Assembly (NCBI RefSeq): GCF_016863335.1
Contig: NZ_BOOR01000077.1
Location: 1-52,898 of the forward strand
Direction of reading: 5' to 3'
DNA: 52,898 bases
DNA from: Planotetraspora thailandica
Lineage (GTDB): Bacteria > Actinomycetota > Actinomycetes > Streptosporangiales > Streptosporangiaceae
Below, piece by piece: positions 8,441-16,823 of the stretch; the stretch's first letter is position 1; the number at the start of each line of letters is the position of its first letter. The notes under the pieces were generated by a model. It saw only the letters and a program-made list of their open reading frames with translations, was not told the origin of the DNA and did no database searches. The position numbers were made by a program, and so were the translations under genes.

Positions 8441-8564
8441 ACCCCCATTCGGTAGCATTCACCCGCTGGGTGCCTCTTCTCTGCGACGGTTTTGATCTCG
8501 ACAATCCAGATCATCGCAGGTAGGAGGCACCTTTCTGCTGTCAGGGCAGTTGAAGGAAGAAAGG

Positions 8565-9578
8565 TCACGCGTGGCGGAATTCGAGCAGATTCCTCCAGGT
8601 TCCGAGGTATTTCTTCCCTGCCAGGACCAGCCCGGCTCGCTCGGCCAGTTCGGTGATGTTTCCCTGTGTACGCTCGCGTCCCCCCAGGAACGTCCACATA
8701 CTGAGGTCCATGGTCGTGTTGAGCGGCTGACCCGGCTCACCGTCGAGCATGGTCTCGACGACGACCAAGGCCCCGTCGAGAGGCATCGACTTGGCGCAGT
8801 TCTGCAGGAGGGTGACGACTTTATCGTCCGGCCAGTTGTGCAGGATGTCGGACAGGAGAAAGAGGTCGGCTCCCTCGGGAACCGATGCGAAGAAATCGCC
8901 CCGCACGGCTTCGGCCCGTTCGCCCAATCCGGATGCGGTCAGGCGCGCGGCGGCCGCTTCCACGGTCTCGGCTCGTTCGAGGACAGTCCCCCGCAGGTGA
9001 GGATGGGCCTCCAGGACGGACACCAGGAGGTGGCCGTCCCCTCCTCCGAGGTCGACGAGACGACGAAAACGCGACCAGTCAAACCCATGGACCAGCTCAG
9101 CCACCTCGCCGCGGATCCGCTGTTCCATCGATGCGTCGAACGACGCGCGCAGAGCCGGGTTCTCCGCGAGATCCGTGTAGAAGTCGCGCCCGTACATCCG
9201 AGTGTATCCGGCTTGGTCGGCGGTGACCGTGTGGAGCAGTTCGACTGCGGCGAGCTGGGCGCGCCCGACCGTGTTGTTCAGGTCGAGGGCGAAACGCATG
9301 GGGTGCGGGTCGTCAGCCCGCAGTTGGCGTCCCCACTCGGTCACCGCGTAGCGGCCGGATTCCTTGTCGTGATCGAAGGCGCCGAGGGTGACCAAGTGGT
9401 CGAGGAGCCGACTCAGCGACAAGGCGTCCACCCCGGCCCGAAGTGCGAGTTCGGCAGCCGTCGCACCTTCCTCCGCCACGAGGTCGGCGAGACCCAGCGT
9501 GGCCGCGACCCGGAGGGCCATGGGCGCGAAAAGGTCCGCCGACTCGACCACGGACTTCCGCTGTCCGTCCTGTGCCAT
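8565..9578 (-). CDS. SAM-dependent O-methyltransferase
   Basis: This 337-residue protein is a class I O-methyltransferase of the plant-type/DnrK-like family that acts on small aromatic or polyketide-like hydroxyl groups. The N-terminal dimerisation and winged-helix domain covers about residues 10-100 (FAPMALRVAATLGLADLVAE and LSRLLDHLVTLGAF). The SAM-binding domain shows the glycine motif RLVDLGGGDGHLL, an acidic strand GTVLERAETV, DFFASVPEGADLFLLSDILH and NWPDDKVVTLLQNC. The histidine in DILHNW is at the usual general-base position. The start has AAGGAGC 6 bases upstream. It diverges from the AraC pseudogene. Such enzymes often belong to secondary metabolism, but no biosynthetic genes surround it. 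Confidence 0.88.
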   Translation of the reverse strand: MAQDGQRKSVVESADLFAPMALRVAATLGLADLVAEEGATAAELALRAGVDALSLSRLLDHLVTLGAFDHDKESGRYAVTEWGRQLRADDPHPMRFALDLNNTVGRAQLAAVELLHTVTADQAGYTRMYGRDFYTDLAENPALRASFDASMEQRIRGEVAELVHGFDWSRFRRLVDLGGGDGHLLVSVLEAHPHLRGTVLERAETVEAAAARLTASGLGERAEAVRGDFFASVPEGADLFLLSDILHNWPDDKVVTLLQNCAKSMPLDGALVVVETMLDGEPGQPLNTTMDLSMWTFLGGRERTQGNITELAERAGLVLAGKKYLGTWRNLLEFRHA

Positions 9579-9747
9579 GTGAAGCTCCTTGCATCGTGAA
9601 GTTCTCGGGAGACAGGAAGCACGCAGTGCGGCTGCCGCGGCGTCGTCATTCTCTTTCCGGCCCGGCCTCCGGCCCCTGCAGTGTCATAACGACAACCGTA
9701 GGAACGGCGCATTGGACTTGGAATGCTTCTAAGTCCAGTATTGCTGC

Positions 9748-10676
9748 GTGAGCGTCCAGTAGACCGACCCCCTCGAGGATGTCCTGACCCTCCTCGGCAC
9801 GACCAGCCGCCTGTCTGTCGGGCTGGTGGCCGGCGGGCAATGGGCGCTGTCGTTCGACCCGCCGCTGGGGGTCAAGTTCAACGCGGTGCGCCGCGGCCAC
9901 TGCGTGCTCACCGTCGACGGCGTGCCGGAGCCGATCGACCTGGCCGAGGGCGACTGCTTCCTGCTCACCCAGCCGCGCGCCTTCACCCTGGCCAGCGGGC
10001 CGGGGGTACGACCGCTGCCGGCCGGCCCGGTTTTCGAGGCGGCCACGGACGGTACGGCACGAGCGGGGACCGGCGACGACGTGATCTTCATCGGCGGCAG
10101 GTTCGACTTCGGCGAGCGGGCCCAGAGCTGCTGCTCGACGTGCTGCCGCCGGTGATCCGCGTGCCCGGCCACACCGCCGAGGCGGCGACCGTGCGCTGGG
10201 CACTCGAGCAGATCGACGCCGAAATGCGCGAACGGCCGCTCGCCTCGACCCTGGTCGCCGAGCATCTCGCCCTCGTCATGCTGATCCACCTCCTGCGCCT
10301 GCACCTGGTCGTAGCCCGGCCGGGCGAGACGTCCGGCTGGCTGGCCGGGCTCACCGACCCGATCGTGGCCTCGGCATTGCGGGCCATCCACGCCCGGCCG
10401 GCCCACGCCTGGACGGTGTCCCAGCTGGGCACGGTCGCGGAGGTTTCCCGCTCGACACTTGCCGCCCGGTTCAAGCAGGTCGTTGGGCAGAGCCCGCTGG
10501 AATACCTGACCGGCTGGCGGATCGAACTGGCCGCCGCCCACTTGCGCCGCGGCGACGATACGGTGGCGGCGATCGCCCGCCAGGTCGGCTACGGCTCGGA
10601 GAGCGCGCTGAGCGACGCGTTCAAGCGGATCACCGGCGCGTCACCGCGCGAGTACCGCCGTACGAGCACCTTGTGA
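9748..10676 (+). pseudogene. AraC-family regulator with cupin sensor, disrupted
   Basis: The gene would begin at the GTG at 9748 and encodes an N-terminal cupin sensor (LEDVLTLLGTTSRLSVGLVA, FNAVRRGHCVLTVDG, LAEGDCFLLTQPRAF) and a C-terminal double helix-turn-helix (WTVSQLGTVAEVSRSTLAAR and IARQVGYGSESALSDAFKRI, ending SPREYRR). Two lesions are visible: an in-frame TAG at 9760-9762 as codon 5, and a frameshift near 10118-10130 where the cupin part passes into the frame of LLLDVLPPVIRVPG. A shorter C-terminal product with only the DNA-binding domain is conceivable. Neighbouring relics make decay more likely than sequencing error. It diverges from the O-methyltransferase it may once have controlled. 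Confidence 0.75.
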
Positions 10677-10884
10677 CCTCTCGATGTTGGTCACCCCGCG
10701 GACACCACCGACCTCAGCTCATGGGCGTCGCCTGACACGCTCCGCCAATGGCGGGAGACCAGCCGCCGACGCACGCACGAGCGAGGGGAGCACTGAGGAT
10801 GGCCCTGCCCTATCCCTGCTGAATCTCCCGACCGGTCGGGCCCCGGCCGACGCCTTGAGCCACGAGCTCGTCCACCGCCGCGGC

Positions 10885-11088
10885 GTATTCGGCGCTCGAT
10901 CGCCGCAGCTCGCGCCACTGGCGTTGCGTGACCTGGACCAGGCGGTCGCCGTTGCCGAACACGCCGTCCGTTGCCTCGGCGGCGTCGACTCGGCGCGGTC
11001 GACGGCGACCTTAGACGATCTGAGGGACAAACTCGCCGCGCATCGAGACGTGCCGATAGTCCGGGATTTCCTCGACCTCACCGCGTGA
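10885..11088 (+). pseudogene. Possible C-terminal relic of an XRE-type regulator
   Basis: The frame ends with LRDLDQAVAVAEHAVRCLGG, then STATLDDLRDKLAAHRDVPI and VRDFLDLTA. This resembles the alpha-helical tail of actinomycete XRE-type regulators, which often end in a helix about keeping a count over hours or events and a VREFLD-like terminus. No helix-turn-helix precedes it. The assignment is weak. Confidence 0.35.
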
Positions 11089-11435
11089 GGACGACGGGTG
11101 GAAACCTCATCAGTCAGAAATTCCACCGGCACCCGGCGGACGGTAGCGATTCGCCATCCGGGCCCACCGGGCTTCCAGAGAAACCTGACGCCGCATCCCA
11201 GAGCTGTGCTAAGCGGCCATGATCAATCTCAGCGCCAACCACGGTTCGATTGATCCCCGGGGTCGTATGAGTACCGTGCACTGCTCGCGACGTGAGTGCT
11301 CTGGTTGCCGTGCAGCCGCTGTTCACCCGGACCAGAGGAAGGGCGCAACCGTCCACACGGTGCAGGCCCTCGGCGAGGCTCACACTGTCGCGGGACACGC
11401 GGAGTCGTGGACGGGCAGGCCGTTCTTGCCTGGCG
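11089..11435. other. Non-coding stretch, nothing recognised
   Basis: About 350 bases between the XRE-like relic and the TetR gene. Short open frames exist on both strands, but none shows a family motif together with a ribosome binding site. No repeat or hairpin stands out. Confidence 0.3.
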
Positions 11436-12005
11436 TCACTCGCCCGGGGCGCGCCGCAGGCCGTCGATGAGGACGCGCAGGTAGAGGTCGGCGGGGGTGC
11501 CATAGGCGATGCGGGCCGCGTATCCAACCCCGCACACCAGGAGGCGCAGGTCGGCGGCCTCGACGTCGTCCCGCACTCTTCCGGCCCTCCGGGCCCGGCT
11601 GAGCAGGCCGTCGGTGATTTGGTCCAGCTCGGCCTTCATTGCTGCGGTGTCGGGATGCTCATCCGCGGTCGTAGCGAGAACTTCCCGTACCCCGGCATGC
11701 TCGATCTCCAATCGGACCTGTGCGCGCAGGACCCGTTCCACAGCCTCCCACGGGTCGGGCTCGTCGATGGAGGCGCGGGCGAGGTCCAGGAGCTCCCGGA
11801 ACGGTTCGGCGGCCATCGCCTCTAGCAGGGACCGGCTGGTCGGGAAGTGCCGGTAGACGGTACCCACACCGACGCCCGCCCTGCGGGCGAGATCGTTGTA
11901 CTGCACCGGCAGGCCGGCGCTTTCTAGCAGGTGTCGGGCCTCGGCCAACAGCTTGACCCTGATGCGCAAGGAGTCTGCCCGGCGCGGGGGCTCATTCGTC
12001 GCCAC
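11436..12005 (-). CDS. TetR-family transcriptional regulator
   Basis: This 189-residue protein has a TetR-type helix-turn-helix at about residues 18-62 (LLAEARHLLESAGLPVQYND, LARRAGVGVGTVYRHFPTSR), followed by an alpha-helical ligand-binding and dimerisation domain. It starts at a GTG. It diverges from an SDR gene at 12136 with 130 bp between the starts, and two tandem 15-bp palindrome-like sites lie in that gap next to its own start. Local repression of itself and the SDR gene, released by a small ligand, is the likely arrangement. The ligand is unknown. Confidence 0.88.
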   Translation of the reverse strand: MATNEPPRRADSLRIRVKLLAEARHLLESAGLPVQYNDLARRAGVGVGTVYRHFPTSRSLLEAMAAEPFRELLDLARASIDEPDPWEAVERVLRAQVRLEIEHAGVREVLATTADEHPDTAAMKAELDQITDGLLSRARRAGRVRDDVEAADLRLLVCGVGYAARIAYGTPADLYLRVLIDGLRRAPGE

Positions 12006-12024
12006 CCCTGCACCCTACCGCGAT

Positions 12025-12056
12025 CGGATCGACAATCCGAAAGGATAAACAATCCG
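12025..12056. promoter_or_regulatory. Tandem putative TetR operators
   Basis: Two 15-bp sites, CGGATCGACAATCCG at 12025-12039 and AGGATAAACAATCCG at 12042-12056, share the pattern NGGAT-N5-ATCCG. Each is an inverted repeat of GGAT/ATCC half-sites, and they are offset by 17 bp. They lie between the divergent TetR and SDR genes, where an autoregulatory operator is expected. Confidence 0.6.
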
Positions 12057-12135
12057 TTCAGTGGTAAGGTGGTGTGCAGAGCCGGAGGGAACCTTGTCCC
12101 GCCGCATGAGCTGAAGCGATATTTGGGGTGTCCCT

Positions 12136-12999
12136 GTGCGCGTCTTTGTTACTGGTGGTACTGGGTATGTTGGCGGTGCTATCGCCTCACATCTGGTCCG
12201 TGGAGGGCACTCGGTAACGGGGTTGGCCCGCTCTCACGAGGCCAGCCAGCAGCTCGTTGAGCTCGGAGTGGAGCCTCGGCAGGGCAGTCTGGATGATCTG
12301 GATGTTCTTCGGACCGCAGTGCAGCAGGCAGATGTGGTAATTCATGCCGCTGTCGACTACTTCGATCCTGCATTCGAGGCTCGGGAAGGCGCTGCCCTGG
12401 AGGCGTTGCTTGCGGGACCCGGACGGTTGATCTACACCAGTAGTACTCTGGTTCTTGCAGACACCGGCTCGAATCCCGTGTCGGAGGAGGCCAGCGCTTC
12501 GCAGGCGACCCTGCAGCCTTTCAAAGTCGCTGGTGAGCGGCGCGTGCTGGAGGCTGGCGGCACAGTAATACGGCTGGGACTTGTCTACGGCCGCAACGGC
12601 TCGGTACTGCTCACGACTCTCTTGTCAACGGCAAGGGCGCAGGGGGTCTCGGCGTATGTCGGCAACGGGGAGGCCCGTTGGTCAACGGTTCATGTAGACG
12701 ACGTTGCCGAGCTGTTCGCGCGGGTCGTGGACTCGGGGGATGCAGCCGGGCTGCTGGTGCATGCAGTGGAGTCGGATGCCGTCACCGTGCGGGAGATCAC
12801 CGAGGCGATCGCACGCAATGCAGGAGTTCCTGCTGTCGCTCTCACCCAGGAGCAAGCCGCTGCGGCGCTCGGGCCCATGGCGGAGCGGCTCACAACAAAC
12901 CTCTGGGTGGTTCCGGAAAGGGCCCGTGATCATTTGGACTGGCACCCCATGGGCAAAGGCATTCTGCATGACCTGGAGCACGGCTCATACCGTAGCTGA
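12136..12999 (+). CDS. Extended SDR family NAD(P)-dependent epimerase/dehydratase-like protein
   Basis: This 287-residue protein has a Rossmann fold with the extended-SDR nucleotide motif VTGGTGYVGGAIASHLVRGG at residues 5-24, the acidic or arginine cofactor-choosing turn LARSHEAS, HAAVDYF, the strand RLIYTSSTLVL and a C-terminal substrate domain with WSTVHVDDVAELF. The usual YxxxK dyad is not obvious; the segment with QPFKVAGERRV stands near that place, so catalysis may differ or be absent, as in atypical NmrA-like or reductase members. It starts at a GTG. The divergent TetR gene and the operators between them indicate inducible expression. Confidence 0.82.
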   Translation: MRVFVTGGTGYVGGAIASHLVRGGHSVTGLARSHEASQQLVELGVEPRQGSLDDLDVLRTAVQQADVVIHAAVDYFDPAFEAREGAALEALLAGPGRLIYTSSTLVLADTGSNPVSEEASASQATLQPFKVAGERRVLEAGGTVIRLGLVYGRNGSVLLTTLLSTARAQGVSAYVGNGEARWSTVHVDDVAELFARVVDSGDAAGLLVHAVESDAVTVREITEAIARNAGVPAVALTQEQAAAALGPMAERLTTNLWVVPERARDHLDWHPMGKGILHDLEHGSYRS

Positions 13000-13115
13000 C
13001 GTGGCTCGGGCGGCCAGATGGCGCCGGAGCGGGCGTGCCCACGATCATGCATGATCCGGGCCAGGCTCCTCGGCAAGGCCATCCGCATGGCACTCATGGG
13101 GGTTCGTGCACTTCG

Positions 13116-13145
13116 GGCAGGGCAGCCCTGTGGGGCTGCCCTGCC
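13116..13145. terminator. Bidirectional hairpin between SDR and IS5 transposase
   Basis: GGCAGGGCAGCC at 13116-13127 pairs with 13134-13145 around a 6-base loop. It lies between the convergent 3' ends of the SDR gene and the IS5 transposase, and may overlap the left end of the insertion sequence. Confidence 0.45.
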
Positions 13146-14109
13146 GCCGCCGGCGGCGGGCGTGGCCCGGAGCGGCGGGTCATGGGGCCGCGTGTGGTCA
13201 CGCGGTGGCGGCCTGCTCGGGCCGAGGTGGTGTGGGGCTGCTCTGTCTCTGTGAAGTGGCCTGGTTGGCTCGATGTCGGGTGAGGCGTCTGGTCATGAGG
13301 GTGATGGTGGCCCAGGTGATGAGGGTTTCGGAGTGTTGGATGAGGCGTTCGTAGTCGCGTGCGTGACGGCGGGCGCGCATGATCCATCCCCAGGTGCGTT
13401 CGACGACCCAGCGGCGTGGCAGCACGACGAAGCCGGAGGCGTCCTTGGGTCGGCTGACCGGCTTGATCGTCAGCTTGAGGTGCTGCTTGGCCCAGTCGAC
13501 GAGCTTGCCGGCGTAGGCGGAGTCGGCCCACACGATCGTGATCTCCGGGTGCATGAGACGCAGGCGGAAGAGGACTTCCTTCGCGGCTGCGGCGTCGTGC
13601 AAGTCAGCGGGTGTGACCATGACCATGAGGGGCAGGCCGCGGGTGTCGACGACCAGGTGGCGCTTGCGGCCGTTGATTTTCTTGCCCGCGTCGTAGCCGC
13701 GGGTGGCCCTGGAGACGGTCTCTGCGCCCTTCACGCTCTGGGAGTCGATCACGGTGGCCACCGCTATGGGCCCCTTGCCCATGTCGCGGCGGATCCGCCC
13801 CGAGAGATGGTCACGGATCTGGCCGACGATCCCGGACGCCGCCCAGCGGGCCATGAACCCCCAGATGCGCCAAGGCGGAAAATCCGCAGGCAGGGCCCGC
13901 CATTTGCAGCCGGTGTCCACGACGTAGCGGATGGCATCGACGATCTCGCGCCGGGGGTGTTTCTCCGGCCGGCCACCGCGGCGGGTCTCGCAGGCCGGGG
14001 TCGGCAGTAGCGGTTCGATCAGGGCCCATTCGGCATTGGTGGTGTCGGAAGGATAGCGGCGGTGGCGCATGGCGGTTTCGCTCCCTCCGGGCAGTTAGGC
14101 AGGCTGCCC
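13120..14109 (-). mobile_element. IS5-family insertion sequence (approximate limits)
   Basis: The element is defined by its single transposase gene. Candidate terminal inverted repeats are GGGCAGCC at 13120-13127 and its complement GGCTGCCC at 14102-14109, giving about 990 bp, a usual size for this group. Both candidates sit inside local hairpins, and no clear target duplication was found, so the ends are tentative. Confidence 0.4.
13198..14070 (-). CDS. IS5-family transposase
   Basis: This 290-residue protein is a full-length DDE transposase of the IS5 type. It begins MRHRRYPSDTTNAEWALIEP with the DUF4096-type N-terminal domain (PTPACETRRGGRPEKHPRRE, IRYVVDTGCKWRALPADFPP). The DDE core follows with the first aspartate in VIDSQSVKGAE, DAGKKINGRKRHLVVDTRG, the second aspartate in VWADSAYAGK and the glutamate in RRWVVERTWGWI, then RRHARDYERL. 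No frameshift or stop interrupts it, so it could be active. GGAGGGAG lies about 12 bases before the ATG. It sits just downstream of racP, which it has left intact. Confidence 0.9.
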   Translation of the reverse strand: MRHRRYPSDTTNAEWALIEPLLPTPACETRRGGRPEKHPRREIVDAIRYVVDTGCKWRALPADFPPWRIWGFMARWAASGIVGQIRDHLSGRIRRDMGKGPIAVATVIDSQSVKGAETVSRATRGYDAGKKINGRKRHLVVDTRGLPLMVMVTPADLHDAAAAKEVLFRLRLMHPEITIVWADSAYAGKLVDWAKQHLKLTIKPVSRPKDASGFVVLPRRWVVERTWGWIMRARRHARDYERLIQHSETLITWATITLMTRRLTRHRANQATSQRQSSPTPPRPEQAATA

Positions 14110-14140
14110 GACCAGATGCCGGGCGGCCCTGTCGTGGTGG

Positions 14141-14560
14141 TCAGGAAGAGACGACGAGGTCGAGGGTGGATTCGATGGAGTTGAGCTGGGCGGTGATGTG
14201 CTTGACCCACTTGTCGCCTGGGTGGGCGGCGGCGTTCGGGGCGACAGTGCCGGTGAGGAAACGGCGGAACTCGGTGAGTTTCTCGGTGAGCACGGCCCGC
14301 TCGTATGCCTGAAGAGCGGCCGGTTCGGCGCCGAGCTGGTAGCCGTCGGCCCTGGTCCATATCAGCGGTGGCCAGCCGTTCTTGGCAATGATGTCGCGCA
14401 GGCAGGCCAGACCCGCCCGCACCTGGCTGGGGGATAGGTCGCTGGCGCGTACCAGCTGAGGGAACAGCAGTCCCGCGGGTCTGGCTTCGAACAGTACGAA
14501 CCGGAGGGTGTCGGCATGCCGCTGGGCGGCCTGGCCCCGGCGCCGCGAGGCGCGGGGCAC
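14141..14560 (-). CDS. RacP-like protein
   Basis: This 139-residue cytoplasmic protein resembles the small RacP proteins annotated in Streptomyces. It opens with a basic, GQAAQRHAD-containing segment, followed by LRFVLFEARPAGLLFPQLVR and SPSQVRAGLACLRDI, which look like a winged-helix DNA-binding region, then YQLGAEPAALQAYERAVL and a helical tail. Its molecular role is unknown to me. It starts at a GTG only two bases after the stop of the racO-like gene, so the two form an operon. The assignment rests on remembered family likeness. Confidence 0.6.
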   Translation of the reverse strand: MPRASRRRGQAAQRHADTLRFVLFEARPAGLLFPQLVRASDLSPSQVRAGLACLRDIIAKNGWPPLIWTRADGYQLGAEPAALQAYERAVLTEKLTEFRRFLTGTVAPNAAAHPGDKWVKHITAQLNSIESTLDLVVSS

Positions 14561-14562
14561 GG

Positions 14563-15320
14563 CTACTCGCCCCGCAGCATGCGGGCCAGCTCGCTGTCCA
14601 TGTCGACCTTGCCCATGTCGACCGCGATCTCGATCCAGTCGAGCGTCGCCCGTACCTTCGCGACGTTCTCGTGCACGATCGTGCGCTCGTCCTCGCCGAG
14701 GGTGCGGTCGCGCAGGCCGGGAACGGCCCGGCCTGCCGCGGCGACGAACGAGTGGCAGGCGGTGACCAGGTCCAGGAACTCCACTGTCCGGTCGATGCGA
14801 CGGACCGCCGGGGCGACGGGGCTGCTGTCCTCAAAGTGCTCGCGGGCCTGCTGGCCCCGCTCCACCTGGGCATGGTTGACCTGGTGGCGTGCGGTGTCGT
14901 CGCTCATCGCCTTGAACGCGACATCGGGACGCCGCAGCAGACCAGTGACCGCCGCGACGGCCACCTTGTCGTCCCGGGTGAACTCCTCGACCACCCGGAC
15001 CTTGTCCTCCGCCTTGACCTGGGCGGCGACCGCCGGCCGCCGCAGCAGATCACTGGTCACCACTGCGGCGACGTCCTCGTCGCGGGCCAGGGTGTGGATC
15101 GCGGTGATCTTCTCCTGGGGAGAGATGGGGTGCTCGACCTGGCGCCCGACCCGCCGGTTGGCGTCGTCGACCGTCCACCGGTCCCTGCCCTCGGGAGGCT
15201 GCTTGATCGCGGCGAACCGCTCTTCCTCGTCAGGAATGCTTCCCAGGACCCGGTGGACCGTGAACGAGACCCCCGCCTGACGATGGTCCTTCGGCCAGCG
15301 GGACGCTGTCCAGCGGGCGT
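14563..15320 (-). pseudogene. RacO-like (DUF6192) protein, 5'-truncated
   Basis: About 250 residues of the C-terminal part of a RacO/DUF6192-type protein are encoded, with ENARWTASRWPKDHRQ, FTVHRVLGSIPDEEERFAAI, PEGRDRWTVDDANRRVGRQV, the repeated helical units DVAAVVTSDLLRRPAVAAQV and KVAVAAVTGLLRRPDVAFKA, and a C-terminal domain ending ELARMLRGE. Relatives are DNA-binding-like proteins with a ParB-like flavour; the function is unknown. The N-terminal part is missing: near 15320 the family sequence ends and an oxidoreductase fragment on the other strand begins. The frame stays open upstream by chance, so a longer chimeric product cannot be excluded. Confidence 0.6.
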
Positions 15321-15890
15321 TCTCCTGGTCCGCACGCAGGCGATCGCGGTCAACCACGTCGACACCTACGTGCGATCGGGCGCGTACCCGACACCACTCA
15401 CGTTCCCGTTCGTCATCGGCCGCGACGCGGTCGGCACGGTGGCCGCCGTGGGAGCCGGCGTGTCCGGCTTCACGGAAGGCGACCCGGTCTGGTGCAACAG
15501 TCTCGGCCACGGCGGCCGCCAGGGACCTTCGGCGACCTATACGGCTGTCGCGGCCGAACGCCTCTACCACCTGCCGGACGGTGTCGACCCGGTGGCCGCT
15601 GCCGCGGTGCTCCACACCGGCGCAACCGCCCACCTCGGACTCTCCCGCGAAGCGCGGTTGCGCATCGGTGAGATCATCGTCGTCGGCGGAGCGGCCGGCG
15701 GGGTCGGGGGCGCGGTCCTGCAGATCGCCGCGAGTGCCGGGGCCAGGGTGATCGCCGTCGCGCGATCCGACCAAGCCTCGTGGTGCCGGGCCAACGGCGC
15801 CCAAGAGGTCCTCGACTATCAGGCCCCCGACCTGGCCGGACACCTTCGCCGGGCAGCGCCGGACGGCATCGACGTGTATTGGGACATGCC
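15319..15890 (+). pseudogene. Middle part of an MDR-family quinone oxidoreductase
   Basis: The plus strand encodes VLLVRTQAIAVNHVDTYVRS, PFVIGRDAVGTVAAVGAGVS, the catalytic-domain strand EGDPVWCNSLGHGG, AAVLHTGATAHLGLSR and the Rossmann motif VVGGAAGGVGGAVLQIAASA. This is the NADPH:quinone oxidoreductase branch of the medium-chain dehydrogenases. It lacks its first 30 or so residues, found instead at 6921, and breaks off after GIDVYWDMP, so the C-terminal third is also lost. Its left end abuts the truncated racO-like gene on the other strand. Confidence 0.75.
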
Positions 15891-16066
15891 TGCTCATGGC
15901 CATGATCGTTCACCAATTGGGAGGGATCCCATCTGGCACCAGCCGCAATGCCGCCATCTGATGCCCACGCCGCTTGTCGGCGTGGTGCGCGCCGCCAACG
16001 GCGGGACCGGCCGAAGAGTCGCAGCCCGCCGGCGGGCGGGCGCGCGGTCCAACGGATTGACGTGTT

Positions 16067-16348
16067 TCAGCCTATTAAGAAGCCGACAAGCGTGAAGAAC
16101 ACGAGGTAGGAAGCGATAACCACGCCGACCATGGCAAGAACCTTGAGCGGCGTTCCGAACTGCTTTCGGGCTATGGAGAGGTTTGCGAGGACGCCCGCCG
16201 CACCGATGGCTCCGCCGAGCGCTCCGCCGAGCCCCAACAACGCAATCGGAAGCACCGACAGCACCAACTGCCACCACCTGAGCCCACGGAACTTTGCCCA
16301 ACGATCCGTACTGCCAGGGTTTTGTCCAGCGCCCGGTACCTGCTGCAT
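16067..16348 (-). CDS. Small membrane protein, function unknown
   Basis: This 93-residue protein has a hydrophilic N-terminus (MQQVPGAGQNPG, DRWAKFRGLRWWQL) followed by two predicted membrane helices, VLSVLPIALLGLGGALGGAI with a glycine-rich end, and VLAMVGVVIASYLVFFTLVG near the C-terminus. A conserved-looking basic loop (SIARKQFGTPLK) lies between them. The ATG at 16348 has AGAAGGA about 7 bases upstream; a longer reading to 16399 has no such site. I do not recognise the family. Confidence 0.65.
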   Translation of the reverse strand: MQQVPGAGQNPGSTDRWAKFRGLRWWQLVLSVLPIALLGLGGALGGAIGAAGVLANLSIARKQFGTPLKVLAMVGVVIASYLVFFTLVGFLIG

Positions 16349-16823
16349 GGGGGGATCCTTCTCTCTGTGGGCAACAGCGTCAGGTTCCCGTGGACACACC
16401 CACTAGGCCCTGCGTCTGTCATCGATCGAGGACGTGAGGAACCATAAAGCCTTCGGAAGAACCTTAGGAAGCCGCCCGGCTGAACTCATCTGGGGAAGCG
16501 GTCTACTACTCGCGCCGTGATCTCCGTCTGGCCAACTCGGCTCTTTCTTCCGTGGCCTCTTGTCTCCGGGGGTTCCCTACCTCCTCCTCTTGCCCCGCCG
16601 GTTTCTCCGTCTGCGCCTTGCTTCTAATCCGGGCGCGGTTCAGTGCCCAACTCCAGTGACGTCTCGTCCTTCTCCGGCAAACGCCTAACAGCTGGCCGAG
16701 GTTCTCCGCGCAGCAACCGCTATCCCGAGAAGTAGAAGCGGTCGCGCATAGTCGGCTTGGCTGAACATGGACACTCATACAGCCAAGCGCCTAGTCTTGC
16801 CGCGCTCGCGTGTAACGAACCGG
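16349..16823. other. Non-coding stretch, nothing recognised
   Basis: About 475 bases separate the small membrane protein from the end of the carbohydrate locus. GC content drops a little. No gene, tRNA or strong hairpin was seen. It marks the border between the rearranged left part and the intact carbohydrate locus. Confidence 0.3.

Noticed and set aside
13120-14109. Exact ends and target duplication of the IS5 element
   Set aside because: Candidate inverted repeats are short and lie within hairpins, and the flanks do not repeat. Only approximate limits are given.
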